This document shows, in pieces, positions 7,859-15,490 of a stretch of 18,437 bases of DNA. Under the pieces are notes generated by a model. It saw only the letters and a list, made by a program, of their open reading frames with translations, made no database searches and was not told where the DNA came from. Each line of letters starts with the position of its first letter. Within the stretch, counting starts at the first letter, position 1. Made by a program: the position numbers and the translations under genes. Source of the DNA: Dehalococcoidales bacterium (lineage in GTDB: Bacteria; Chloroflexota; Dehalococcoidia; Dehalococcoidales; UBA2162); the NCBI GenBank assembly GCA_020354275.1, contig CP070645.1, positions 1,626,697-1,645,133 of the forward strand, given 5' to 3'.

Positions 7859-8788
7859 CTATATAAATACCTTTACAGGCTGCCATTCCATTCTCTCAGG
7901 GTTGAAGCGTAGCACACCCAGAAACCACCCGTCAAGCGTATAAGCCCGACAGTATTCCCCGCTTGAAGACGATGGAGGGAGTTGCTGTTCATTGTAGATA
8001 CTCCCTTCAACTACACCCTCTTCATCTACAACGATTGACCGCCCGTTACCTATTTTCTGCTTCATATCATCATCTACAAGTATGGCCTTCCAGTTAGCAA
8101 CCACCCTGTCCAGATGATAAATAAGTTGCTGCCAGTACCCATAACGGAAAGCATCTTCAAGTTGAGGTAGTGATATAGCATCTTCTATATTAAAAATACC
8201 ACACCTTAAGCGAACCAGGTTCTTTAAATAGGCCCCGCAACCAAGAAGCTCACCCAAATCGTCAGCCAGGCAACGAATGTAAGTACCCTTACCGCAGACT
8301 ACTTCTATTGTTACTAAGGGGGGTTGCCAGCTCAGTAGCTCAATCTTATGGATGTTAACCGGGCGAGGTTCCCGAGTGATGTTAATACCAGCCCTTGCCC
8401 ACTTATAGAGTGGTTTGCCATGATATTTCAATGCGCTGTACATCGGGGGAGTCTGACACCCCTGACTGTTTAATGAAGCAAGCGCCGACACCACCTGTTC
8501 CCATCTAATCCCCGAAGGGTCTTTTGACCGGGTAACCTTACCACTGCCATCATAAGTATCAGTACTGGTTCCAAGCTCAATTTCAGCATGGTAGGTCTTA
8601 CTGGTATCCATCAAATACTCGATAACACGGGTTCCCTGACCAAAAGCAACAGGCAGTACACCGGTTGCTGCCGGGTCAAGGGTACCGGCATGGCCAACAC
8701 GCCGCTGGCCGGAGAGACGTTTTATAATTGAAACTACACTAAAAGAGGTTACACCAGAAGGTTTGTTAACATTTAAAATGCCGTCCAT
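7859..8788 (-). CDS. truB: tRNA pseudouridine(55) synthase
   Basis: Makes the universal pseudouridine in the T-loop of tRNAs. The protein has 309 residues. The N-terminus LNVNKPSGVTS (5-15) and the catalytic block GHAGTLDPAATGVLP (32-46), with nucleophile Asp38, are diagnostic. KTYHAEIELG, a GTYIRCLADDLG block and a C-terminal PUA-like region (about 225-309) follow. The ATG at 8788 matches the family N-terminus, and AAAGG lies about ten bases before it. It follows rbfA, as in many bacteria, but with a 172-base gap. The DHH phosphoesterase often found between the two is absent. A possible extended -10 (TGG-TATAAA, minus strand, 8885-8880) lies in the gap. Confidence 0.96.
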   Translation of the reverse strand: MDGILNVNKPSGVTSFSVVSIIKRLSGQRRVGHAGTLDPAATGVLPVAFGQGTRVIEYLMDTSKTYHAEIELGTSTDTYDGSGKVTRSKDPSGIRWEQVVSALASLNSQGCQTPPMYSALKYHGKPLYKWARAGINITREPRPVNIHKIELLSWQPPLVTIEVVCGKGTYIRCLADDLGELLGCGAYLKNLVRLRCGIFNIEDAISLPQLEDAFRYGYWQQLIYHLDRVVANWKAILVDDDMKQKIGNGRSIVVDEEGVVEGSIYNEQQLPPSSSSGEYCRAYTLDGWFLGVLRFNPERMEWQPVKVFI

Positions 8789-8879
8789 ATTTCAAACCTT
8801 TATTTCTCAGGTACTTTAATTCTAATTTTAACTGGCTTTATGAATGATTACTGATGACACAAAAACAAACCCGAATACC

Positions 8880-8888
8880 TTTATACCA
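8880..8888 (-). promoter_or_regulatory. possible extended -10 box for truB
   Basis: TGG followed by TATAAA on the minus strand, inside the 172-base rbfA-truB gap. It resembles the TGG-TATACT of the nusA promoter but lacks a clear -35 hexamer. The rest of the gap (8789-8960) shows no gene or hairpin that I can support. Confidence 0.3.
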
Positions 8889-8960
8889 CACGACATGCTA
8901 ATAGGAATACCACTTTTACCGGATTTGAGAACACCATGGTTACTGTAGATTCAAAGCAGT

Positions 8961-9305
8961 CTAATCGGGGGTAAACCTGTCAATCAGTTGTAAGAGGTAA
9001 TCCCCATGTTCAATAGAATCATCCCATTGAAAATTCAGCTCTGGGGTGTATCGCAGTTTCAGATTTTTACCTAACTCCCGGCGTAAGAAACCCGAAGCAG
9101 TAGCCAGCACATCTAATGTCTCTTGCTTTTCCGCCTGAATACCCATATGACTAACGAATATCCTGGCATGCTTGAGGTCAGAGGAGGTACTAACACCGGT
9201 AATAGCTATGAAGCTGCCAAGTCTGGGGTCTTTAACCTGGCTCTGTAGCAGGTTGCTAAGTTCCTGGCGAATAAGGCTATTTACCCGCTCAATTCGGTGT
9301 GCCAT
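8961..9305 (-). CDS. rbfA: 30S ribosome-binding factor RbfA
   Basis: KH-fold factor that binds immature 30S subunits and helps 16S rRNA 5'-end maturation, important in the cold. It has 114 residues from the chosen start. The N-terminus HRIERVNSLIRQELS, then KDPRLG and the strand-turn AITGVSTSSDLKHARIFVS are typical of the family, as is the closing helix before a LRYTPELNF strand. Two in-frame ATGs exist, at 9311 and 9305. The AGGAGG at 9315-9320 is three bases from the first and nine from the second, so the second is preferred. That ribosome site overlaps the infB stop codon, so translation is probably coupled to infB. Confidence 0.94.
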   Translation of the reverse strand: MAHRIERVNSLIRQELSNLLQSQVKDPRLGSFIAITGVSTSSDLKHARIFVSHMGIQAEKQETLDVLATASGFLRRELGKNLKLRYTPELNFQWDDSIEHGDYLLQLIDRFTPD

Positions 9306-9314
9306 GGTCATCTA

Positions 9315-9320
9315 CCTCCT
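9315..9320 (-). promoter_or_regulatory. ribosome binding site of rbfA overlapping the infB stop
   Basis: AGGAGG on the minus strand. The infB stop TAG (9321-9319) runs into it. Its spacing favours the ATG at 9305 over the one at 9311. Confidence 0.7.
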
Positions 9321-11160
9321 AGCCAGCCTCCTCAACCCTAAAGAATTCAAACATATCTCCAACCGCAAACTCATTGAAGTCCCTGATGCCCACACCACAC
9401 TCGTAACCAGCGGTTACTTCTCTTACATCATCTTTGAAGCGTCTCAGACTGGCAACCGTAGATTCAGCCACCAGTTCATTACCTCGAAGCACCCTAACCG
9501 AAGTACCACGGGTGACTTTACCATCAGTAATGTAAACCCCGGCTGCTTTACTCGCTTTACCTGAAGGGAATATATCGCGCACCTCAGCCCTGCCTTCAAC
9601 AACCTCGGTATAAGTCGGCTCCAGCATACCTTTCAGAGCTTTGTTGACATCATCTACCAGGTTATAAATTACATCGTAATAACGAATACTTACTCCTTCC
9701 AGAGCGGCCAACCGGCGAGCCCCTACCTCTGAATCCGTACTGAAACCAATGATAATACCCTGAGAAGCGATGGCTAGCATGACGTCACTCTCGGTAATAT
9801 TACCACTATTGCTATGGATTACCCTCACCCTGACTTCATCTGTCCCCAGCTGTGCCAGAGAATTCTTTATCGGTTCAATACTGCCTTGAACATCAGTCTT
9901 AAGGATTATATTAAGCTCTTTCACCTGCCCCGTACTTACCTGTTCCAAGATATTGCTCAACCCCACCCCCCTCTGCGCTGTAGACTCTTGCTCTTCCATC
10001 TGCCTACGCTTCTCTACCATATCCTTTGCCTGCTGTTCACTGGCCACAACGGTCAGAATATCGCCTTCTCTAGGCACACTATTTAAACCTAATATCTTTG
10101 CCGGGAAAGAGGGCCCCGCCTCTTTCACCTGCTTGCCGACATCATTAAACATCGCCTTAACTCTACCCCAGGTATCACCGGCCACTATAGTATCGCCAAG
10201 GCTGAGAGTTCCTGTATTAACCAGCACAGTAGCCAATGGCCCTTTAGTCTTATCCAGTTGGGCCTCGATAACAACGCCCTCTGCCGGCCGTGAAGGGTCT
10301 GCCTTGAGTTCCTCCATCTCAGCTACAATGAGAAGATTTTCCAATAGGTCCGATATACCCTGATTCTCCTTGGCTGAAATTGGGACACATACTGTGTCAC
10401 CTCCCCATTCTTCAATAAGTAAACCGGCATCAGCCAGCTGTTGTTTCACAAGCTCTATATTAACCTCAGGTATATCAATCTTGTTTATGGCCACAACAAT
10501 AGGTACCCCCGCTGCTTTGGCGTGATTTATGGCTTCCAGAGTCTGCGGCATTACTCCATCGTTAGCCGCTACCACTAAAACAGCAATATCAGTGACCTGG
10601 GCTCCACGGGCCCGCATCGCCGTAAAAGCCTCATGGCCAGGTGTATCCAGGAAGGTAATTTTCTGTCCTTTAACCTCAACTTGATAGGCACCAATATGTT
10701 GAGTAATCTCTCCGGCTTCGGTATCCATTACATGAGTCTGCCGGATCGCATCAAGAAGTCTGGTCTTACCATGATTAACATGCCCCATGACAGTTATTAC
10801 CGGGGGACGTGTATCCCCACCGACTGCCCTGTCATGCTTTAGTTGCTCCTGCTTAATGTCTCTAACCTGAGTGGTTACCTTTCGGTCCGCCTGGGGTTGA
10901 AGATGTGCTTCATAACCATAAGTAACGACTACTTTAGCTGCCGTTTCGTAGTCAATAGCCTGGTTAATGTTAACCATGATACCATTCCGCATCAACTGCT
11001 TGATGATATCGATGGGACTAACCTGTAAAAGGTCAGATAATTGCTTTACCGTCAGGACATCAGGAATGTCGACAATACGCGTTTTTGATGATGAAGGGCT
11101 AGCAGTGCCGGCTTCATCTGGTAGATCTGTCACATTACCCTGCTTGCTCACCCCTGGCAC
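9319..11160 (-). CDS. infB: translation initiation factor IF-2
   Basis: GTPase that places initiator tRNA on the 30S subunit and promotes subunit joining. The protein has 613 residues, a short form with only one IF2_N domain (about 30-85) after a Ser-rich leader. G motifs: G1 GHVNHGKT (126-133), switch I EITQHIGAY (151-159), G3 DTPGH (172-176), G4 NKID (226-229) and G5 PISAKEN. The beta-barrel and C-terminal domains follow (KGPLATVLVNTG, LKTDVQGSIEP and a final YECGVGI block). Residue 129 is Asn where the family has Asp, read directly from codon AAT. The start is a GTG at 11160 with GGGAG before it, four bases after ylxR. It sits in the nusA-ylxR-infB-rbfA operon. Confidence 0.96.
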   Translation of the reverse strand: MPGVSKQGNVTDLPDEAGTASPSSSKTRIVDIPDVLTVKQLSDLLQVSPIDIIKQLMRNGIMVNINQAIDYETAAKVVVTYGYEAHLQPQADRKVTTQVRDIKQEQLKHDRAVGGDTRPPVITVMGHVNHGKTRLLDAIRQTHVMDTEAGEITQHIGAYQVEVKGQKITFLDTPGHEAFTAMRARGAQVTDIAVLVVAANDGVMPQTLEAINHAKAAGVPIVVAINKIDIPEVNIELVKQQLADAGLLIEEWGGDTVCVPISAKENQGISDLLENLLIVAEMEELKADPSRPAEGVVIEAQLDKTKGPLATVLVNTGTLSLGDTIVAGDTWGRVKAMFNDVGKQVKEAGPSFPAKILGLNSVPREGDILTVVASEQQAKDMVEKRRQMEEQESTAQRGVGLSNILEQVSTGQVKELNIILKTDVQGSIEPIKNSLAQLGTDEVRVRVIHSNSGNITESDVMLAIASQGIIIGFSTDSEVGARRLAALEGVSIRYYDVIYNLVDDVNKALKGMLEPTYTEVVEGRAEVRDIFPSGKASKAAGVYITDGKVTRGTSVRVLRGNELVAESTVASLRRFKDDVREVTAGYECGVGIRDFNEFAVGDMFEFFRVEEAG

Positions 11161-11164
11161 GATA

Positions 11165-11476
11165 TTACTCCCTTAATAATTCCTCCCCAAATCTTACAAG
11201 CCGTTCCCGATTATCTTCGTTAATTGTAGTTTTTAAAACACTCCCAAGCCGGTTACCTTTAATTCCCGTACCCCAGCACGCCATTGTTGGGCACAAATAA
11301 GCACCACGCCCTGGCATTTTACCATTACCATCCACCCCCACACCATCACCGGGTATACACACCAGACGAATCAGTTCCTTTTTACTCTTAATTTGCCTAC
11401 AGGCAATACAAGTCCGCTGAGGTTGCTTTTTTATGATTTTGCCAGCTGGTCTACTCTTAATATTCCTCGTCATCAT
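11165..11476 (-). CDS. ylxR: YlxR-family (DUF448) RNA-binding protein
   Basis: Small basic nucleic-acid-binding protein of 103 residues, found between nusA and infB in many bacteria. Reported links for the family are to RNA binding and RNase P, but its role is not fixed. Visible signatures are RTCIACRQ (21-28) with the Cys23/Cys26 pair, LIRLV (35-39) and PGRGAYLC (55-62). The gene starts inside nusA: ATG 11476 (or the next codon, 11473) overlaps the last 20 bases of nusA in another frame, and no strong ribosome site is close, so coupled translation is likely. It ends four bases before the infB GTG. No start codon lies between the nusA stop and the conserved block, so the overlap is real. Confidence 0.92.
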   Translation of the reverse strand: MMTRNIKSRPAGKIIKKQPQRTCIACRQIKSKKELIRLVCIPGDGVGVDGNGKMPGRGAYLCPTMACWGTGIKGNRLGSVLKTTINEDNRERLVRFGEELLRE

Positions 11477-12878
11477 CTATTGAAACTCTCGCCTCCCGGC
11501 GTTGTTTTCTCTTGCCGATTCCATCTTCTTCAGTATCTCGTTCCTGGCTTCCCTTCTGTTTTTTCTTCTTTTTGGTTTTAGCTTGAGGTTTGGTCGGCCC
11601 ACTTTTCAGAATATCCTCAGCAAAGCGTATCTGAGTTACCTCGGCTACTACTTCTGGTTCGATAACTTCTGGTGGTGGAGTAAATGCACTATCCAGTGAT
11701 GGTAGAGATTCCACCTCCTCTTCTTCTTCTATTATTTCTGGCTCTGCCGCAACCGGTATTTCAACGGGGAGTTCTTCCTCAATAACAATTTCGTCTATTA
11801 CTTCTTTTTCAACCACCGGTTGGGAGATTTCTGCTTTCTCTGCTTCTGCAACCGAGGCACTCTTAATATCAATTCGCCATCCGGTAAGTTTGGCGGCTAA
11901 GCGGACATTCTGACCTTCTTTACCAATAGCTAATGATAACTGCCGATCAGGTACAACTACAATGGCAACCCCTTCATCCGCATCCAACTCAACACTTAAA
12001 ATCTGAGCCGGGCTGAGAGAATTGGCGATAAAGAGAGAGGCATCGGGACTCCACATAACGACATCTATCTTCTCACCGTTTAACTCATTAACGATATTTT
12101 GTATCCTGATACCACGCAGGCCGATGCAGCAACCTACCGGATCAACACCTTCCTGAAGTGCAGCGACCGCTACTTTACTCCGGGAGCCGGCCTCACGCGC
12201 AATTGATTTGAGCTGTACGGTCTCATTGTATATTTCCGGCACTTCCATCTCGAACAACCGACGGACAAGGTCGGGGTGTGAACGCGATACTATAACCCTT
12301 GGTCCGCGGTTAGTACGTACCACCTCTAATATTATCACTTTCAGCCTTTGACCTACTCGATACCGCTCACTGTTAACCTGTTCTACCGCCGGTAGTATCG
12401 CCTCGGTCCTGCCTAAATCGACGAGTATCTGCCTCGATTCAATACGCTGCACCAATCCGGTGATAATATCACTCTCCCGTCCAGCATATTCCTCAAAGAC
12501 AGCGCTGTGTTCTGCTTCATGAAGACGTTGCAAAATTACCTGTTTTGCTGTTTGCGCAGCTATTCGACCAGCATTACGGGGTGTTGCTTCTACAGTAATA
12601 ACATCCTCAAGTTCAGCATCCGGTTTCAACCGGCGTGCCTCATCCAAAGATATTTCAGCACGGGCATCTGTAGGTTTTTCCACTACAGTCTTATCAGCCC
12701 ATACCTGTACCCTGCCGGTAGTGGGATTAATCCTGACCGAAATATTCTGGTTGGCAGTAAAATTGTCTTTGCGGTAAGCTGATACCAGCGCTGCCTCTAC
12801 CGCACCGATAACAACCTCACTGGGCAGGTTCTTCTCAGCCGAGAGTTGTGTTATAGCGAGTAAGAAATCGCTCTTCAT
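11457..12878 (-). CDS. nusA: transcription elongation/termination factor NusA
   Basis: RNA-polymerase-binding factor that controls pausing, termination and antitermination. It has 473 residues. Domains: N-terminal polymerase-binding domain (1-125), S1 domain (about 134-200, GLVQRIESRQILVDLG onward), KH1 with GLRGIRI (253-259) and KH2 with GKEGQNVRLA (319-328). From about 350 to the end the protein is a low-complexity tail, first rich in Glu, Val and Pro, then Lys-rich (435-442), then acidic again. The E. coli acidic repeat domains are not recognisable. The ATG at 12878 has GGAGGG (12890-12895) 11 bases upstream. No rimP lies in front, so nusA opens the operon, with its own promoter and a leader hairpin. 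Confidence 0.96.
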   Translation of the reverse strand: MKSDFLLAITQLSAEKNLPSEVVIGAVEAALVSAYRKDNFTANQNISVRINPTTGRVQVWADKTVVEKPTDARAEISLDEARRLKPDAELEDVITVEATPRNAGRIAAQTAKQVILQRLHEAEHSAVFEEYAGRESDIITGLVQRIESRQILVDLGRTEAILPAVEQVNSERYRVGQRLKVIILEVVRTNRGPRVIVSRSHPDLVRRLFEMEVPEIYNETVQLKSIAREAGSRSKVAVAALQEGVDPVGCCIGLRGIRIQNIVNELNGEKIDVVMWSPDASLFIANSLSPAQILSVELDADEGVAIVVVPDRQLSLAIGKEGQNVRLAAKLTGWRIDIKSASVAEAEKAEISQPVVEKEVIDEIVIEEELPVEIPVAAEPEIIEEEEEVESLPSLDSAFTPPPEVIEPEVVAEVTQIRFAEDILKSGPTKPQAKTKKKKKQKGSQERDTEEDGIGKRKQRREARVSIDDDEEY

Positions 12879-12911
12879 CTCGGATTAGACCCTCCATATT
12901 TTTTCTACAAT

Positions 12912-12936
12912 AAAAAAGTGGGTCTCATTCCCACTT
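12912..12936 (-). terminator. terminator-like hairpin with U-run in the nusA leader
   Basis: On the minus strand AAGTGGG, a 7-base loop and CCCACTT form a perfect 7-bp stem (arms 12936-12930 and 12922-12916), followed by a run of T into 12912. The run is on the minus-strand side only, so it faces nusA. If the promoter at 12950-12978 is used, the hairpin begins about eight bases into the RNA. It may be an attenuator for nusA or a 5' stabilising structure. Confidence 0.65.
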
Positions 12937-12949
12937 CACAAATCACCCA

Positions 12950-12978
12950 AGTATACCACAATTAACTCCACTACGCAA
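12950..12978 (-). promoter_or_regulatory. sigma-70-type promoter of the nusA operon
   Basis: On the minus strand TTGCGT (12978-12973) and TATACT (12955-12950) are separated by exactly 17 bases. A TGG directly before the -10 gives an extended -10. The predicted start is near 12943, an A. This gives a leader of about 65 bases up to the nusA ATG. Confidence 0.7.
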
Positions 12979-13262
12979 GTTGCCATAACAGTCATAAAAG
13001 CCGGTAATAAAATAGTTATAGAAGCTAGAAATCCATCTGGTGTTGGGATATAATAAGGGGTAAAATTAATGGTTTTTAGAAACAATTCACGCCTGTTTAG
13101 CCTTGAGTTGTTTCTAGTGTTATGTCAAGTGTTTACATCACTGAACGGCGCTTTTCCTGGTGTTTCCCCCTTAACGGGGTCTGTCAAGGGATTATTCTAT
13201 TTAATTTGCCAGATTTTTGATATAACAAAGGCGCCGGGAATGTTTTTGGCTACGGGGGTAGT
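12979..13262. other. intergenic region between divergent nusA and the M20 gene
   Basis: No supportable gene. A plus-strand TATAAT is at 13049-13054 without a good -35. TGTCAAG occurs twice, at 13123-13129 and 13182-13188. CCCC-TTAAC-GGGG at 13167-13179 can form a short hairpin with no T-run. A 70-codon plus-strand frame from 13069 runs into the M20 gene in another frame, has no ribosome site, and is judged spurious. Confidence 0.6.
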
Positions 13263-14435
13263 GTGGACACAGCAGAACTGAAAGCCGAGATAGTTTCGGT
13301 AATAGATGCCCACCAGGAACAGATTACCGAGTTATCACGGAAAATCCATGAAAACCCCGAAGTTGGTTTTCATGAAGTACTGGCGGCCGCCTGGTTAACC
13401 GACTACCTGCAGGACAAGGGCTTTTCTATCGAGCATGGTACAGGCGGTCTGGCCACCGCTTTCACAGCCAGCTACGGCCAGGGAAAGCCAGTTATCGCCC
13501 TGATAGCCGAGTATGACGCCCTGCCCGAGCTGGGCCATGCCTGCGGCCACAACCTTATTGCTGCCAGCGCCACCGGGGCTGCCATTGCCGCCAGAGCCGT
13601 AACCGACCAGTTTAATGGCAATATCATGGTTATCGGGACACCGGCAGAGGAGCTCCACGGCGGTAAGGCGATAATGGCCAGCAAAGGGGTATTCAATAGC
13701 ATCGACATCGCCATGATGGTGCACCCGTCCACAGTCAACACGGCGACAACAGAGACGCTTGCCCTGCAGGTAATTGATATCGAGTTTACCGGCAAACCGG
13801 CGCACGCTGCTGCCCGGCCCGAGGCCGGAATAAATGCCCTAGATGCCATGATCCAGTCATTCACCGCCATAAATTCGCTGCGCCAGCACATCAGGAGCAC
13901 CGCCCGTGTCCATGGCATTATTACCAGTGGCGGCGAGGCGCCCAATATCGTCCCTGCCCACACCGCCGCTACCTTCATCGTCCGTGCTAAGGAGGACGAC
14001 TATCTTGACGAACTGAAAGAGAAGGTTTTAAACTGCTTCATGGGGGCTTCACAGGCTACGGGTGCTCAATTGAAATACCAGTGGGACTCGGTACGCTACG
14101 CATCGATACGGAATAACCTGTCGCTGGCACGGCTATTCAGCCGGAATATGAAATCCCTGGGACGACGGGGTGTTCTGTCCGACCCCGGTAGTGCCTTCGG
14201 CAGTACTGATATGGGCAACGTGAGTCAGCTACTTCCCAGCATCCACGCCCGTGTGGCTATTGCCAGGAAACAGGTGCTGATACACACTCCCGAGTTTGCC
14301 CTGGCGGCTATCTCAGAAGCCGGCATCAAGGGCATGCTTGATGCTGCCAAGGCTATGGCGATGACGGTAGCCGACCTGCTCACTGACGGGGAAGCTATGA
14401 ACAGGGTAAGAACTGAATTCGAGCGGGGAGACTAA
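13263..14435 (+). CDS. M20-family amidohydrolase/peptidase (aminoacylase-1-like 2 / PM20D2-type)
   Basis: Metal-dependent amidase of 390 residues that removes an acyl or aminoacyl group from an amino acid or small peptide; the substrate is unknown. The catalytic domain shows HENPEVGFHE (29-38), AEYDALPELGHACGHN (82-97, with His92, Cys94 and His96 as metal ligands or cysteine switch) and GTPAEELHGGK (125-135, with the Glu pair). The dimerisation domain begins at FTGKPAHAAARPEAG (175-189). The C-terminal STDMGNVS and a HTPEF block close the catalytic half. The AEYDALP form is typical of the Acy1-like 2 subgroup rather than DapE. The start is a GTG with only a G-rich stretch before it, so it is less certain. 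It is the first gene on the plus strand after the composition step. Confidence 0.85.
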   Translation: MDTAELKAEIVSVIDAHQEQITELSRKIHENPEVGFHEVLAAAWLTDYLQDKGFSIEHGTGGLATAFTASYGQGKPVIALIAEYDALPELGHACGHNLIAASATGAAIAARAVTDQFNGNIMVIGTPAEELHGGKAIMASKGVFNSIDIAMMVHPSTVNTATTETLALQVIDIEFTGKPAHAAARPEAGINALDAMIQSFTAINSLRQHIRSTARVHGIITSGGEAPNIVPAHTAATFIVRAKEDDYLDELKEKVLNCFMGASQATGAQLKYQWDSVRYASIRNNLSLARLFSRNMKSLGRRGVLSDPGSAFGSTDMGNVSQLLPSIHARVAIARKQVLIHTPEFALAAISEAGIKGMLDAAKAMAMTVADLLTDGEAMNRVRTEFERGD

Positions 14436-14464
14436 GAATACCTCGTTAATATTTGACCAGGGGT

Positions 14465-14470
14465 TATAAT
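14465..14470 (+). promoter_or_regulatory. -10 box placed for a leaderless plsX transcript
   Basis: A perfect TATAAT ends six bases before the plsX ATG at 14477, so a transcript from it would begin on or next to the start codon. There is no close ribosome site (AGGGG is about 13 bases away) and no good -35 at 17 bases. Confidence 0.45.
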
Positions 14471-14476
14471 TAAATA

Positions 14477-15490
14477 ATGATAATTGCTGTCGACGCTGCT
14501 GGAGGGGAATATGCCCCCCACGAAGTAATCAAGGGAGCCATCAAAGCGGCCCGTGAGTACCAGGTCGAGATTGCCCTGGTAGGCCGCAAGGAAATACTAT
14601 ATGTGCAGGCCGGCCGCCATCTGGGTAAGCTGGGGATGACCATCATTGATGCCAACGATGTTATCGGGCCTGACGAGCCACCGATCGAGGCCGTGGACAG
14701 CAAGCCGAACTCTTCAATCGTTATCGGTGTCAACCTGGTGAAAGACGGGGCTGCCTCTGCCTTTGTTTCCGCCGGCAACACCGGGGCGATGCTGTATTCA
14801 TCATTTATTATCCTGGGTAAGATACCGGGCGTAGACCGCCCCGCTATCGGCAGCCTGATTACAATCAACACTGGTTCCCCTGTCCTCCTGATCGATTCCG
14901 GTGCCAACGCCAATTGCCGTCCCCACCACCTGGTCCAGTTCGCCCAACTGGGAAGCACCTACTTCCACGGGCTTTTCGGCATCGATGCACCACGGGTCAG
15001 CCTGCTCAACACTGGCGAGGAGGAAAGCAAAGGGAACTCCCTTGCCCAGGAGAGTTATCAGCTTCTGAAAAAGACCGATTTGAATTTCACCGGCAACATT
15101 GAGGGACAGGACATCGCCAGGGGTAAGACCGATGTCATCGTTACCGATGGTTTCACCGGCAATATATTACTGAAGACCCTGGAGGGTATAAGCGCCCACT
15201 GGCTGTATTCGCTGCTGCAGTCTGGGCAGGTCTTTTCCAAGGCCTACCGTCTTTCCCTGCAGGCACTTAACCGCGACATCGGGATGGACGCCTGGGCAAA
15301 AAGACTGGACTACCGCGAGTCCGGGGGTGCCTGTCTCCTCGGGGTAAACGGGAATATTATTATCGCCCATGGCCGCAGCCAGGCTACCGCTATCAAGAAT
15401 GCCATCGGCCTGGCCAAGCAGACAGTGGAGCAGAACATCCGTGATAACATTATGGAGGACACTTATGAGCAAACCGGTATCAGTGGATGA
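14477..15490 (+). CDS. plsX: phosphate acyltransferase PlsX
   Basis: Peripheral membrane enzyme that turns acyl-ACP into acyl-phosphate, the donor for PlsY in phospholipid synthesis. It has 337 residues. The N-terminus AVDAAGGEYAP (4-14) corresponds to the usual AVDAMGGDxAP, with Met-to-Ala and Asp-to-Glu changes. Next come VSAGNTGAML, IDSGANANCRP, LLNTGEEESKGN and VIVTDGFTGNILLKTLEG, all standard PlsX blocks. It lies 41 bases after the M20 gene. Its last 26 bases overlap trxA, whose ribosome site lies inside plsX, so trxA is translated in its wake. The transcript may begin at the ATG itself. fabD or acpP, common plsX neighbours, are not next to it here. Confidence 0.95.
   Translation: MIIAVDAAGGEYAPHEVIKGAIKAAREYQVEIALVGRKEILYVQAGRHLGKLGMTIIDANDVIGPDEPPIEAVDSKPNSSIVIGVNLVKDGAASAFVSAGNTGAMLYSSFIILGKIPGVDRPAIGSLITINTGSPVLLIDSGANANCRPHHLVQFAQLGSTYFHGLFGIDAPRVSLLNTGEEESKGNSLAQESYQLLKKTDLNFTGNIEGQDIARGKTDVIVTDGFTGNILLKTLEGISAHWLYSLLQSGQVFSKAYRLSLQALNRDIGMDAWAKRLDYRESGGACLLGVNGNIIIAHGRSQATAIKNAIGLAKQTVEQNIRDNIMEDTYEQTGISG
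15454..15458 (+). promoter_or_regulatory. ribosome binding site of trxA inside plsX
   Basis: GGAGG six bases before the ATG at 15465. It marks the true trxA start although the frame is open further upstream. Confidence 0.8.

Noticed and set aside
8880..8938. 18-codon minus-strand frame in the rbfA-truB gap
   Set aside because: Very short, no ribosome site and no motif.
13069..13281. 70-codon plus-strand frame in the nusA/M20 gap
   Set aside because: No ribosome site, overlaps the M20 start in another frame, no recognisable motif. It is treated as chance.
14452..14457. TTGACC as a -35 box for plsX
   Set aside because: Only about seven bases separate it from TATAAT, far too few for a sigma-70 promoter.
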